Assembly (NCBI GenBank): GCA_024195265.1
Contig: JAJLRJ010000004.1
Location: 28,470,434 to 28,534,433 of the forward strand
Direction: 5' to 3'
DNA length: 64,000 nt
Source: Dendrophyllia cribrosa
Taxonomy: Eukaryota; Cnidaria; Anthozoa; Scleractinia; Dendrophylliidae
The notes under the pieces were generated by a model. That model was not told where the DNA came from, made no database searches, and worked only from the letters and a program-made list of their open reading frames with translations. The position numbers and the translations under genes were made by a program. Positions 49,032 to 57,390 of the stretch are shown in pieces; position 1 is the stretch's first letter; every line of letters starts with the position of its first letter.

Positions 49032-49164
49032 GCACGAGTGGTGGGTGGGGGATGGCTCAAATGCGGTTTTTTGAGCCGATTTCCAATTTGTCCTCACTTC
49101 GTTCGGAAAAATTGGAAATCGTCTCAAAAAATCGCATTTGAGACCCTCCCCCACCCACTACTCG
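49032..49164. repeat. 133-bp inverted repeat at the left edge of the virus-like cluster
   Basis: GAGTGGTGGGTGGGGGATGG at the left is matched by the reverse complement at the right. Arms of about 52 bases around a short TTCG-containing centre. It ends about 38 bases before the first virus-like ATG. It could be an element terminus, a hairpin or an unrelated MITE. Confidence 0.6.
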
Positions 49165-49201
49165 GGATTCCCGTTCTCAAAAACCCGTAAGAGGGAGTCA
49201 A

Positions 49202-49721
49202 ATGTGTTTTTCCCCGAGCCCACCCGCAACGGCAAGCGAGGCACCACCAATTGAAGAAACCACATTACCCCCTATAAACGTGACAATGCCATTCGCCAAC
49301 GAAGCAATGACTGCTGTTGCGTTTTTGAAAATGAGGGGGATTGAGGTGAAAGAACGATGACTTATATGCAAAGAACAAAGGGACGTTCGAATACAACCCT
49401 TGCAGACGTTGTGGTTTAAACTTCACCCAAGGCCATTCTCTTGTTGAGCATCAAAAATACGCTTGCAAGAAACTGCGAACAGAACCACGCCCGAAAGAGA
49501 TTTGTCCCGGCTGCAATCGAAGATTGTGTAGACAAACGGTTTCCAGACACTTAAGAAATGGTTGCCCTCCCCCGAAAAACACCCCTTGTGATATAAACCT
49601 TAGCCAGTATGAACGGGCATTGTTTGACTCTAAATGGCTAAGCCAGGAGTATATGTCAATTGGACAAATCTCTCCCCTGTATATACCAAACCAACATGGC
49701 AATGGTGGCTCAAGGACTTGA
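49202..49721 (+). pseudogene. C2HC zinc-finger protein, frameshifted
   Basis: From ATG 49202 the frame runs to a TGA at 49358-49360. The continuation in the next frame starts just before that point and is open to 49721. The second part has two Cys-x2-Cys-x(11,12)-His-x4-Cys motifs (starting CRRCGLNF and CPGCNRRL). I read this as one gene with a single frameshift near 49355. Zinc-finger domains of this kind bind nucleic acid or mediate contacts; the role here is unknown. The 3' end overlaps the promoter and start of the next gene. Confidence 0.55.
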
Positions 49722-50154
49722 CTTCAATTCAAAGAATCAAGACTACTTCGGCGAATGGTTGCTGTCTTTTGGTGAATCTCATTGGGACTACTTACCAGAC
49801 ATGATCAAGGATTACATCCTTGAACTGGTTGAAAGGAGTATCCAGCGTGACTTGGCTGCCAGGACCCTTCATCAACGCAGGATGAAATCTGTATGCCTTT
49901 CAATAAAAAATCATTATCACTGGGAACACCTTTGCCATTTCCGTTTATTCACTTCACAAACATGTGATGAATGTCAAGAACACTTCTCGCCAGAAGTGGA
50001 CATGGGCAGGCACAGAGCCATTTGTCCTGGCATGCCGCTTTATAGAGCTTTTCAGGGGGCATTGATGTTTACAGGCATCGACAGTGATGACGAGGAAGAT
50101 TATGATGGCCCAAGTGCTCACGAAAGTTTCTATGGCAGTGCTCACTCAACGTGA
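49696..50154 (+). CDS. Small C2HC zinc-finger protein of the virus-like element
   Basis: 152 residues from the ATG at 49696, chosen because TATATACC lies 8 bases upstream (49680-49687). An upstream ATG at 49660 would place the start before this element. The middle is helical and acidic. Near the C-terminus is one finger, Cys-x2-Cys-x12-His-x3-Cys (CDECQEHF ... HRAIC), and the tail is Asp/Glu-rich (DSDDEEDYD). It overlaps the end of the preceding gene in another frame and meets the next gene tail-to-tail, overlapping by about 13 bases. Function not recognised. Confidence 0.6.
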   Translation: MAMVAQGLDFNSKNQDYFGEWLLSFGESHWDYLPDMIKDYILELVERSIQRDLAARTLHQRRMKSVCLSIKNHYHWEHLCHFRLFTSQTCDECQEHFSPEVDMGRHRAICPGMPLYRAFQGALMFTGIDSDDEEDYDGPSAHESFYGSAHST

Positions 50155-50553
50155 CCCATCTTTTCAAGCATGATCTTCCAGTTTTGTTCGTGCTTCCACA
50201 TTGATTTTTCTGGGACTTGCAGCCAGAAGTAATTGACAAGCCGTTGTGGCCCTTTTATCGCATCCAAGATTTTGTGGGCCACAAAGGGCATGGAGATTCT
50301 TTTCGGCAGATATTCTTCGATGAAATTGAAAGAATCATTTGCATGTTGTATTTCATCATAGGACAAGCAGAAGTAGGGTTCACAAATTTTCAGATGTTTG
50401 TTGAGATAGGTTTTGAAGTTGTAGCGTTTGGTGGGCCTTCTTTTTTTTGGTAATTTTGTAATCACCACCATAGAGTTCGTTATAATCGAAGGTCACACCA
50501 TCCAGAGGCTCTAAGAGCCCGCAGTCCTCACAGCAAAGTTCTGATGAAAACAT
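50142..50553 (-). pseudogene. Possible late-transcription-factor-like protein, frameshifted
   Basis: An ATG at 50553 opens a frame with the zinc-ribbon-like start CCEDCG. It runs to a homopolymer of eight A (about 50450), where it must shift to the frame of 50471-50142 to continue. The second part has a helix with YNFKTYLNKHLKI, then KILDAIKGPQRLVNYFW. A Cys-rich start followed by a compact helical domain resembles poxvirus VLTF3-like late transcription factors found in large DNA viruses and relatives. That is a weak inference. It lies 27 bases downstream of the preceding minus-strand gene. Confidence 0.4.
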
Positions 50554-50580
50554 CCTGAGGTTTAATTTGCCTTTGCAGTT

Positions 50581-50889
50581 TTAGCAATTTTTTGTCCTTT
50601 CATTCACAAGGGTGAAAGGTGAGTGTTGGGGGTATTGTGCCTCGTGAGAAAGATACTCCTTGATGATATGAAGGCGTTCTGACAGGTTTGAACGCCGTAT
50701 TTCCTTGGTGTAGCTTTCGAGTGAGCGCAGGAGGATAAATTTGTATTCTTTATCAAGCTCATCTAGTTTGGCTTTGTATTCGCCTTTAGTGTCCAAGGAC
50801 CGAACATCAGACAGTTGTTTAGCGAACTTCTCCATAGTTGTACACAGCCGGGTTATGTATTCAATTGGGCGCAAATGATTTATCCTTAG
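50581..50889 (-). pseudogene. Small helical protein of the virus-like element, start codon lost
   Basis: The frame is open from just after the upstream stop to 50581. The region from about residue 5 is helical and charged (KLDELDKEYKFILL). No ATG lies in the expected place. An ATA at about 50889 could be a mutated ATG, or translation could begin at an internal ATG. About 97-103 residues. No family recognised. Confidence 0.4.
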
Positions 50890-50913
50890 AAATGTAGAGG
50901 TTAAAACCTGAAT

Positions 50914-51599
50914 TTAATCTCTCAACTCGGACTTGGATGCTGCGGTGAGAAGACTTATCTTTTTTTGAAACTCTTGTTTGACTTCCTTGCGAAGTTCGTT
51001 TTTGAGTTTCTCGAGGTCTGGCGCTTGTGTTTGAGTGCCAACGTTTTTTTAGCCTTAACACTATCCCTGATTGCAGCTTTGAGTTCGTGATATTTTTCCA
51101 CCTCACGAGTAATTATGGTGAATTCTGCATCACTGATCCTCTTGTCTTCCAGAGCCTTTGAGACCAGTTCATAGACAGAGTTGCGTTTAGCCAGGGCCAG
51201 TGTGTAGATATTCTCGTGTTTGGTCACTTTACGCTCTAATCGCTTGTTAGCAGCTGTGAAGCCAACTGATGACAGCCCACAGAGGGTCGCGATGCCGGCA
51301 AGTGCTGGGCTTGCAACAATTCCGAACCCAGTCAATGCAGTGGCAATGGCCCCTGATGACAGCCCGACAGAAAGTGACCCAAGGCCAACCGCCGAGTAAT
51401 GAACTAAGGCTTGGGTTCGTTTATATTTTTTTGCGACCTGACGGTAATGCTCGGCTTCGTCAGACAGCTCTTTAAGCAAGTCAGAGATTTTTTTGAGCCG
51501 GAAATCTTCTGCATTGATTTGAGTGATCTCACGCATAGGGTATAGCTGTTGTGTCTCGCTGTATTCGGGGGCCGATGGAAGCACATTGGCAGAACTTAT
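50914..51599 (-). pseudogene. Protein with a glycine-rich membrane hairpin; start lost, one frameshift
   Basis: A TATATA-type promoter (51607-51618) precedes an ATA codon at 51597-51599, exactly where ATG is expected. The frame then runs through a helical region (about 50 residues), a Gly/Ala/Leu-rich hydrophobic double segment (SLSVGLSSGAIATALTGFG and following), then a second charged helical region. Near 51020 the frame must shift once; the continuation ends at TAA 50914. Two adjacent membrane-spanning segments suggest a virion or virus-membrane protein. Related frames occur in other invertebrate genomes by recollection only. Confidence 0.5.
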
Positions 51600-51622
51600 G
51601 GCGTGGGGTATATATATGCTTT

Positions 51623-52288
51623 TTAATTGATCTCAACTTCAAATTCCAAAGGCGCGTCATTGAAGTTGAAGAGGTTATTGTTTTCATCCCTCGCTGACAG
51701 TGTTCTGTTGTTTACATAATCACCAGACGATACGTCACGCAAGACGTTCTGTTGTGTTGTCTCGTAGAGAATTTTCTCAAAAGCTTTTCCACGAATATCA
51801 AACCGAGCCAAAACTGTTGAAGGCTTACCATTGAGGAGGTTTTGTTCTTTATCGACCAGATCACAGTGGATGAAGTAAGCGCTTGGTGCCCTTAAACGCT
51901 TGACGAATGTTATAAACATCAATACGGGGTTTATGCCAAGCAATGCTGCCAGATTGTTACTAAGCGTTACACTGCCGCCGTTATTATGAATGACCATGGC
52001 TCCGTATGGCGCCTTTGTTTCGATTGTTAGATTTAAATTGCTGTTATAGGTTTTTAGGTTTTCAAATTCTTTCGCTAAACTCTCAAGGGTGTGATGCCCT
52101 GGAAGTAAGGTTGCCCCGTGTGAACTACTAGTGGGTGTTGTTGGTGAAATCTGTGCTTCTTCTTTCAAAGTATGCCACGAGTTGAAAATTGAGCAAGAGA
52201 CAAGCCGGATGTAATTTGGTCTCGGAAGTGCGTGGTCGAAATAGATCGTGTAAGGGTTCGAAGTCGTGACGATTGTTAACATAACCAT
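51623..52288 (-). CDS. Candidate minor capsid (jelly-roll-like) protein
   Basis: 221 residues from the ATG at 52288, chosen because GGTATATAAT (52300-52308) lies just upstream; an ATG farther upstream overlaps the divergent gene. Beta-rich, with the segment YFIHCDLVDKEQNLLNGKPS and a C-terminal PLEFEVEIN. This pattern occurs in a group of capsid-associated proteins of Polinton-like elements as I recall; the assignment is inference. The frame is intact. It is divergent from the gene starting at 52341, with about 50 bases between the two starts. Confidence 0.5.
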   Translation of the reverse strand: MVMLTIVTTSNPYTIYFDHALPRPNYIRLVSCSIFNSWHTLKEEAQISPTTPTSSSHGATLLPGHHTLESLAKEFENLKTYNSNLNLTIETKAPYGAMVIHNNGGSVTLSNNLAALLGINPVLMFITFVKRLRAPSAYFIHCDLVDKEQNLLNGKPSTVLARFDIRGKAFEKILYETTQQNVLRDVSSGDYVNNRTLSARDENNNLFNFNDAPLEFEVEIN

Positions 52289-52298
52289 GACAGATGCG

Positions 52299-52340
52299 AG
52301 GTATATAATTAACATTTTATAATCATAATTATATACAATC
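52299..52340. promoter_or_regulatory. Bidirectional promoter with two TATATA elements
   Basis: GGTATATAAT (52300-52308) faces the minus-strand gene and TATATAC (52330-52336) faces the plus-strand gene whose ATG is at 52341. Confidence 0.6.
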
Positions 52341-52501
52341 ATGTTTGGCGGACGGCCTGGTGGATTTAATCCTAATTCAAATCTTGGTATAAACATCGGC
52401 GGGCACAATTACGGCCCCCACCCCCTTTTTATTCGCCTCCAAATGCCTATACCCATGTGGCGCCAAAGCCACCACCCCCTGATCCTCAAATTGCTTGGAT
52501 T
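52341..52501 (+). pseudogene. 5' part of the virus-like gene interrupted by the DIRS element
   Basis: The ATG at 52341 follows TATATAC at 52330-52336. The reading starts Gly/Asn-rich (MFGGRPGG). A one-base change of frame within a C-run near 52415-52425 is needed to read a natural Pro-rich segment up to the DIRS left end at 52502. The remainder of the gene continues at 57391 on the other side. The gene is therefore both frameshifted and split. Confidence 0.6.
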
Positions 52502-52614
52502 AATTGAAAATTAAACAAGACTTACCTGTAAGTTGAAGTTTGATGATAATTCTGCCAAATCATTAGTAGTACAGAAGGGTTAACATGAGATGCGCACGCA
52601 CCGCCGCAGGTCAG
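52502..52614. repeat. DIRS left terminal repeat
   Basis: Starts AATTGAAAATTAAACAAGAC; its end (GCACGCACCGCCGCAGGTCA) is the inverse of the right terminal repeat. Confidence 0.85.
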
Positions 52615-52735
52615 TTTTTAAAGACATTTTGTGATCACCTCAGCACAGCCTGACTGGCGCAGGAAATCAATAATGCTGAAGTGACAGGAAGGCATAAAGC
52701 CATGATAGGGTGGGTTCATATAAGGGTGTAATGGG

Positions 52736-52859
52736 CATGTTAACCCTTCTGTACTACTAATGATTTGGCAGAATTATCATCAAACTTCAACTTACAGGTA
52801 AGTCTTGTTTAATTTTCAATTCTACCAAATCATTATGTACATCCGGGTTACCATGAGAT
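52736..52859. repeat. DIRS internal complementary region
   Basis: 52736-52821 is the reverse complement of the left terminus and 52818-52859 that of the right terminus, meeting at AATT. This serves as template to complete both ends. Confidence 0.9.
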
Positions 52860-52959
52860 TTTAACGCAGAGAGCACAAAATGACAAAGTGCCCAATCAGT
52901 CTATGTCATAGCATAGTTTAATTCCACACAGCTGCAATACACATTCTACATGTATAAGC

Positions 52960-54183
52960 CTATTTGAGAACTGATACACTCATCTGGTTTGTCACAGCAA
53001 CTGGTTTGTTGTAGAATTTACGAAATGTGGACTCTTCAGTCCAACCAGCTGTAGCTAGGATTACATCAGTAGAAACAGACGTAAGTGCTTTACTCGTTGA
53101 AGCACATCTAGTACTATGAGCAGAGAATAACTCTGTATCAATGCCTGCCTGACCTAACATGGTTTTGATCCAGCGTCCAATAGTGGACGAGGTCACTGCC
53201 CTATGTGGTTTGATGAATGATACAAGCAATTTAGTGGAATCCCTTAATTTCTCAGTAACACTCATATAGTAATCTAAAGTTTCATACACACACAGTTCCT
53301 TAACTGGGTACTTGTACAAGCGGACATTTCCAAACACTTTGCCAGGCTTGTCCTGCTTGAGGTGTTCCGTTAAGGCAAAATTAAAACATTGCTCATTTCT
53401 CTGCATATACTCTGCTGATATATCCAAAAATGTCAGTGTCTGACACCTTTGCCCTGTGGTCAGTGCAATCAACATGACTAATTTCAAGGTGAGTTCTTTC
53501 AAATTGATCTTATCCAGAGGCCAAAATAAACTCAGGTAATCAAGAACAGTGTCCACAGGCCAAATGTTGTTGTACTTTGGCACAGGCTTGAGTTTGTTGA
53601 ACACTCCTTTAAGGTATCTGCACACAAGGAAATGCTTCCCTACTGGTGTACGATCCTGATCATCACTGCCATTCATGTCAATGTTGGAGATTGCTGAACG
53701 GGCTGTATTCAGAGCAGAGTAGCTTAAACCTTTCTCGAAGAGGCTGTGCAGGAACAAGAGCACGGCCCTTACAGAGGGATGCAGGGGATCATGTGACCCT
53801 TCACTACAAAATTGCAACCACTTGTTGATATACACCTTGTATTGTTTGTGTGTACTATCTCGCCAGGAATGCATGATGATCTCAACAATGTCTGGCGAAA
53901 GTTCCGACTTCTGCAAGGATTGCCTGATAATTTGCATACCAGTAACTCCAGACGTCGGTGTAGTGGATGTGGACCGTCCAGAGTTGGATGAATGAGATTC
54001 TGAGCAGAAGCCTTCAGAACCCGTGGTGTGTCTATCAATAGACTCAGCACAGCTGTAAAGTATGGCTGTGTTGTCCATAGAGGTATTATCATGATTCCCG
54101 TTGCCTGACTGTGAATTATTTGTTGCACACATCTGGAAATAAGACAAAAGGGGGGAAATGCGTAAAAGAAAAAATTTGACCAA
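52960..54183 (-). CDS. DIRS tyrosine recombinase (YR)
   Basis: 407 residues as called, or 390 from the second Met at 54132. The N-terminal SAM-like core-binding domain includes the WRDSTHKQYKVYINKWLQF region. The catalytic domain has the first Arg in ALTTGQRCQTL, then HSTRCAS (His-x-x-Arg) and the nucleophile Tyr in FRKFYNKP. It integrates the circular DNA copy without a DDE integrase. The ATG at 54132 is directly preceded on this strand by a pyrimidine tract and CAG, a good splice acceptor, so the YR may be made from a spliced message. It overlaps the end of the RT frame by about 415 bases in another frame, as is usual for DIRS. Confidence 0.9.
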   Translation of the reverse strand: MVKFFLLRISPLLSYFQMCATNNSQSGNGNHDNTSMDNTAILYSCAESIDRHTTGSEGFCSESHSSNSGRSTSTTPTSGVTGMQIIRQSLQKSELSPDIVEIIMHSWRDSTHKQYKVYINKWLQFCSEGSHDPLHPSVRAVLLFLHSLFEKGLSYSALNTARSAISNIDMNGSDDQDRTPVGKHFLVCRYLKGVFNKLKPVPKYNNIWPVDTVLDYLSLFWPLDKINLKELTLKLVMLIALTTGQRCQTLTFLDISAEYMQRNEQCFNFALTEHLKQDKPGKVFGNVRLYKYPVKELCVYETLDYYMSVTEKLRDSTKLLVSFIKPHRAVTSSTIGRWIKTMLGQAGIDTELFSAHSTRCASTSKALTSVSTDVILATAGWTEESTFRKFYNKPVAVTNQMSVSVLK

Positions 54184-55856
54184 TCAATGGAAAAAGCATC
54201 TACATACTTTGCCATTGGATGTGGTTTCCACGATACATAGGTCTCTACTTGCGCATTAAGTCTACTAGCAAAGAGATCTATGTCTGGTTGTCCAAACAAC
54301 AAGGTAATTTTCTTGAATACGGGAGCTGAAAGCATCCATTCAAGATCCAAATTCAAATTGCGAGATAACTGATCAGCATCAACATTGCTAGATCCTGGAA
54401 TATGGGCAGCTGAAAGCCAAATATTCTTGGCAATGGCCCAATCCCAAATTTCTCGTGCAAGGGAGTTACAATCTAATGACTTGCATCCCCCCATGGCATT
54501 AATGTAGGAAACAGCAGTAGTGTTGTCCGACATAATCCTAACATGAATGTTACTTCTGTCATCGCACAAAGATGACAATGAAAGTTTAACAGCTAATAAC
54601 TCTAGATAATTAATGTGCTTGGCTGATTCAAGTTTGGACCATATACCACAAGTATGGTTGCCATGTTCAATTTGAGCACCCCAGCCTTTTAGAGAAGCAT
54701 CAGTGTAAATTACTACGTCAGGACTGGAGTGGTGGATCTTCCTTGAAGCCGAATGAACATTAGCAGACCACCAGTGAACCTCTGTCAAGCACTCATTAGA
54801 TAAGACCATGAATGCATCGAAATTCCCCTGATTCAATTTTAAGTTTCTCTCTTTATCAGCCTCGATGTGACGATAATGGAGGGGCCCAAAATCCACCCCA
54901 GGGAAGCTTGAGACTAGTGTGCCAAGAAAAGATGCAACCTCACGGATTGTAAACTGTCTATTTGGCTGAGAAAACTTATGGCACAACTGCAAGAGCTTAT
55001 CAGCTTTCTTAGTTGTAAGAGTCACCATCATGTGAATGGAATCCAAAACGAATCCTAGAAACTCTAAAGTTTGAGTCGGTATGATAACTGACTTATCAGG
55101 ATGGATTGTAAAACCTAAGCTGATAATAAATTGCACTGCATGTAATGTGGCTTCCTCGCATTCCACATAATTATCTTCAAGGTAGAAAGAGTCATCAATA
55201 TAACCTAAACAAGTGTGACCAAGCTGACCTCTCAGAAATGCAAAGACAGGTTTCATAATTTTGGTAAAAATTCTAGGACTACTAGACAAGCCCATAGGCA
55301 AGCTAGTAAAGGCATATAACTGGTCTCTCCAAACAAATTTCAAATATTTCTGATGCTCCGATGCAATTGGTATAGAGTAATATGCATCTTTGAGGTCAAT
55401 GGAGGTCATAAAGCATAATGGTCTCATAAGCTTAATAGCTGTCTCTAATGTGTCCATTTTGAAATGATGATAAGACACTGACTCATTCAGTTTCTTAAGG
55501 TTAAAAATTACTCTATGAGACCCATCTTTTTTAGGTCGTGTGAAGATGGGGGATACTACCTGACCATCCTCAGGTGTGGAGAGCCTGATTATTCCTTTTT
55601 GGAGGAATTTCTCTATTTCATTGTCAATGACTGTTCGTTCAAATGCAGTAAAAAACTGTGTTCTCGTGGCATAAATGTGAGACTCAGGTACCAGGTTAAA
55701 TTCAATGTGACAGTGGGAAACTGCATCCAAGATGAATGGATCAGTTGTTATTTTCTCCCACACATGGAGGAAATCTCGTAGCCCTCCTGCCTTAAAAGGG
55801 GGCTGATTTGAAAGAATATTAGCAATAGCACTCTGACTTACCTCTGCAGAAACTAT
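53769..55856 (-). CDS. DIRS reverse transcriptase-RNase H
   Basis: The frame is open from the gag stop region (about 55856) to 53769. The start called at 55763 is only a GTG, and reading continues upstream in the minus-one frame relative to gag, so expression by frameshift or re-initiation is likely. RT motifs in order: VIFNLKKLN, SIDLKDAYYSIP, LPMGLSSSPRIFTKIM, and the catalytic YIDD in CLGYIDDSF. RNase H follows: VVIYTDASLKGWGA, LELLAVKL, SDNTTAVSYINAMGG, and a final IPGSSNVDADQLSR. The C-terminal tail overlaps the YR frame. No frameshift or stop is seen. No methylase-like domain was noticed. Confidence 0.85.
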   Translation of the reverse strand: MVSAEVSQSAIANILSNQPPFKAGGLRDFLHVWEKITTDPFILDAVSHCHIEFNLVPESHIYATRTQFFTAFERTVIDNEIEKFLQKGIIRLSTPEDGQVVSPIFTRPKKDGSHRVIFNLKKLNESVSYHHFKMDTLETAIKLMRPLCFMTSIDLKDAYYSIPIASEHQKYLKFVWRDQLYAFTSLPMGLSSSPRIFTKIMKPVFAFLRGQLGHTCLGYIDDSFYLEDNYVECEEATLHAVQFIISLGFTIHPDKSVIIPTQTLEFLGFVLDSIHMMVTLTTKKADKLLQLCHKFSQPNRQFTIREVASFLGTLVSSFPGVDFGPLHYRHIEADKERNLKLNQGNFDAFMVLSNECLTEVHWWSANVHSASRKIHHSSPDVVIYTDASLKGWGAQIEHGNHTCGIWSKLESAKHINYLELLAVKLSLSSLCDDRSNIHVRIMSDNTTAVSYINAMGGCKSLDCNSLAREIWDWAIAKNIWLSAAHIPGSSNVDADQLSRNLNLDLEWMLSAPVFKKITLLFGQPDIDLFASRLNAQVETYVSWKPHPMAKYVDAFSIDWSNFFFYAFPPFCLISRCVQQIIHSQATGIMIIPLWTTQPYFTAVLSLLIDTPRVLKASAQNLIHPTLDGPHPLHRRLELLVCKLSGNPCRSRNFRQTLLRSSCIPGEIVHTNNTRCISTSGCNFVVKGHMIPCIPL

Positions 55857-56860
55857 TGGGTCTTGGATGATGGGGTCTTGGGATTCTGATGGGACCGTAC
55901 TTGGCCCCGGCCTGGTGCTAAAAAAGGACGACTTGTAAACCTTGATCCCCTTCCCCTGCCATTACTCTGGCTAAAGCGGCCACGACCACGCATGCCTCTA
56001 CCAGATGGGACCTTATAAGGCTCCATGCGTTGCTTTGGAGTAACTTTATTGCTGAGCTTGTTAGATTTGGTAAGCTCTTCTACCTCCTTGTTAAGGTCAT
56101 CCCCAAACAGAAAAGTTGACACAGCAGTAGACGGATTGCACAGTGAGACATATTGTTTGTTCAGATCAGGGCGAATGAGATCCCTGCGTTTCAGGTTGAG
56201 ATCCCTATTTGCTGATAACAATAGGACTGCTGCATGAGTCAGGGCATTTTTATGATCCCCACTAGAACTGTTGCACACCTGGAGGACTGCATATAAACCT
56301 GAAATCAGCAATGCCTGTGTCTTCTGGAACGCAGAATCAGTGTTTCTGGTTTCCTGATGTAATTGTTGCCAAATTTGTTTATTTATCTTGGGAGCCACCA
56401 AATTGGTGCAGTTTTCAGGTCTCAGGTACTTTCCCTGTACCTCACTTAGCTTTTCTTTCGAGAGCTTTTCTGCAAGTAGACTTTTCACTATATCCGCCAA
56501 ATTTGTATTTATGGCTGGAGATGTCTTTTCACCAATACTGAACTCTTGCGCAAGTGATTCGAATGAATCATTGCTTGAACCTTGACCGGCGTCAGGGTCT
56601 TTTGGCTGAATAAACTCATTAATGTTGCTTTCCACCACAGCATCTGGGCTATTCTCTGTGCTGATTTGAGAACCCTCAGGCTCAGCTTCAACAGCTTCGA
56701 AGTCGATATAGACTTGATCAATAGAGTCTTTAACTTGAGCTAAGATATCCTTCTTAGCATCATCGAGAAGTTCAGTAAACATAGCCTTAAACTCTGCAGA
56801 CGTGGGGGGTCCAGAATGGCCTGGCTTTCCAGACGGATCAGGCTTAGTCTTGTCACCCAT
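55853..56860 (-). CDS. DIRS gag-like protein
   Basis: 335 residues. First frame of the element, starting MGDKTKPDPSGKPGHSG. The N-terminal third is acidic with a helical segment, the middle is helical, and the C-terminus is Arg/Gly-rich (RGRGRFSQSNGRGRGSRF), fitting RNA binding. No zinc knuckle. Assigned as gag from its position before RT and its basic tail. Confidence 0.75.
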   Translation of the reverse strand: MGDKTKPDPSGKPGHSGPPTSAEFKAMFTELLDDAKKDILAQVKDSIDQVYIDFEAVEAEPEGSQISTENSPDAVVESNINEFIQPKDPDAGQGSSNDSFESLAQEFSIGEKTSPAINTNLADIVKSLLAEKLSKEKLSEVQGKYLRPENCTNLVAPKINKQIWQQLHQETRNTDSAFQKTQALLISGLYAVLQVCNSSSGDHKNALTHAAVLLLSANRDLNLKRRDLIRPDLNKQYVSLCNPSTAVSTFLFGDDLNKEVEELTKSNKLSNKVTPKQRMEPYKVPSGRGMRGRGRFSQSNGRGRGSRFTSRPFLAPGRGQVRSHQNPKTPSSKTQ

Positions 56861-57325
56861 CGTCTATAACACAAAACGAAGAGGTGAAGACAGGATTAGA
56901 TAACTTGAAATCCAAAATGGCGGACACGTCCGCCACGTGTTTCGAAGCCGGTTTCAACAAACGGCTGAACTTCGCTTACAATCTCGTTGTAAACGGATAT
57001 AAAAGTAATGGGCCGTAAAATCCCAAATAACTTTAAGAGTGAACAGGTATAAAGCGCGTTATACCTCGTTAGTTCGACTCAGGACACGTCCTGCAGTCAC
57101 TAATTTTGCCAAGTCGAGCACTGTAACACGTAACAAGACTCGCGAAATGAATAAACAGAAATGCAGGCCATTTATGACCGAAACAGTAGTGGAACGCGTC
57201 CACTGCAAGCGAAAGACAAAATAATAAATAGAAACCAGGTAAACTTACCGTGAAATAACGGTACAGGAACCCAAATAACAGCACGATGACAAACACGTCC
57301 GAACCTACGGCGATCGATAAGTGCA

Positions 57326-57390
57326 CTGACCTGCGGCGGTGCGTGCGCATCTCATGGTAACCCGGATGTACATAATGATTTGGTAGAATT
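57326..57390. repeat. DIRS right terminal repeat
   Basis: From CTGACCTGCGGCGGTGCGTG to TTGGTAGAATT. The virus-like sequence resumes at 57391. Confidence 0.85.

Larger units (their letters stand above)
52502..57390 (-). mobile_element. Complete DIRS-type tyrosine-recombinase retrotransposon
   Basis: Left terminal repeat 52502-52614 and right terminal repeat 57326-57390 are inverted relative to each other (both contain the CTGACCTGCGGCGGTGCGTG block). An internal complementary region at 52736-52859 joins the complement of the left end to the complement of the right end at AATT. This is the signature of DIRS circular-junction replication. Three overlapping frames on minus are gag-like, RT-RNase H, and tyrosine recombinase. 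All three are open, so the copy may be young. AATT is present at both ends, and no longer target duplication is seen, as expected. Confidence 0.9.
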
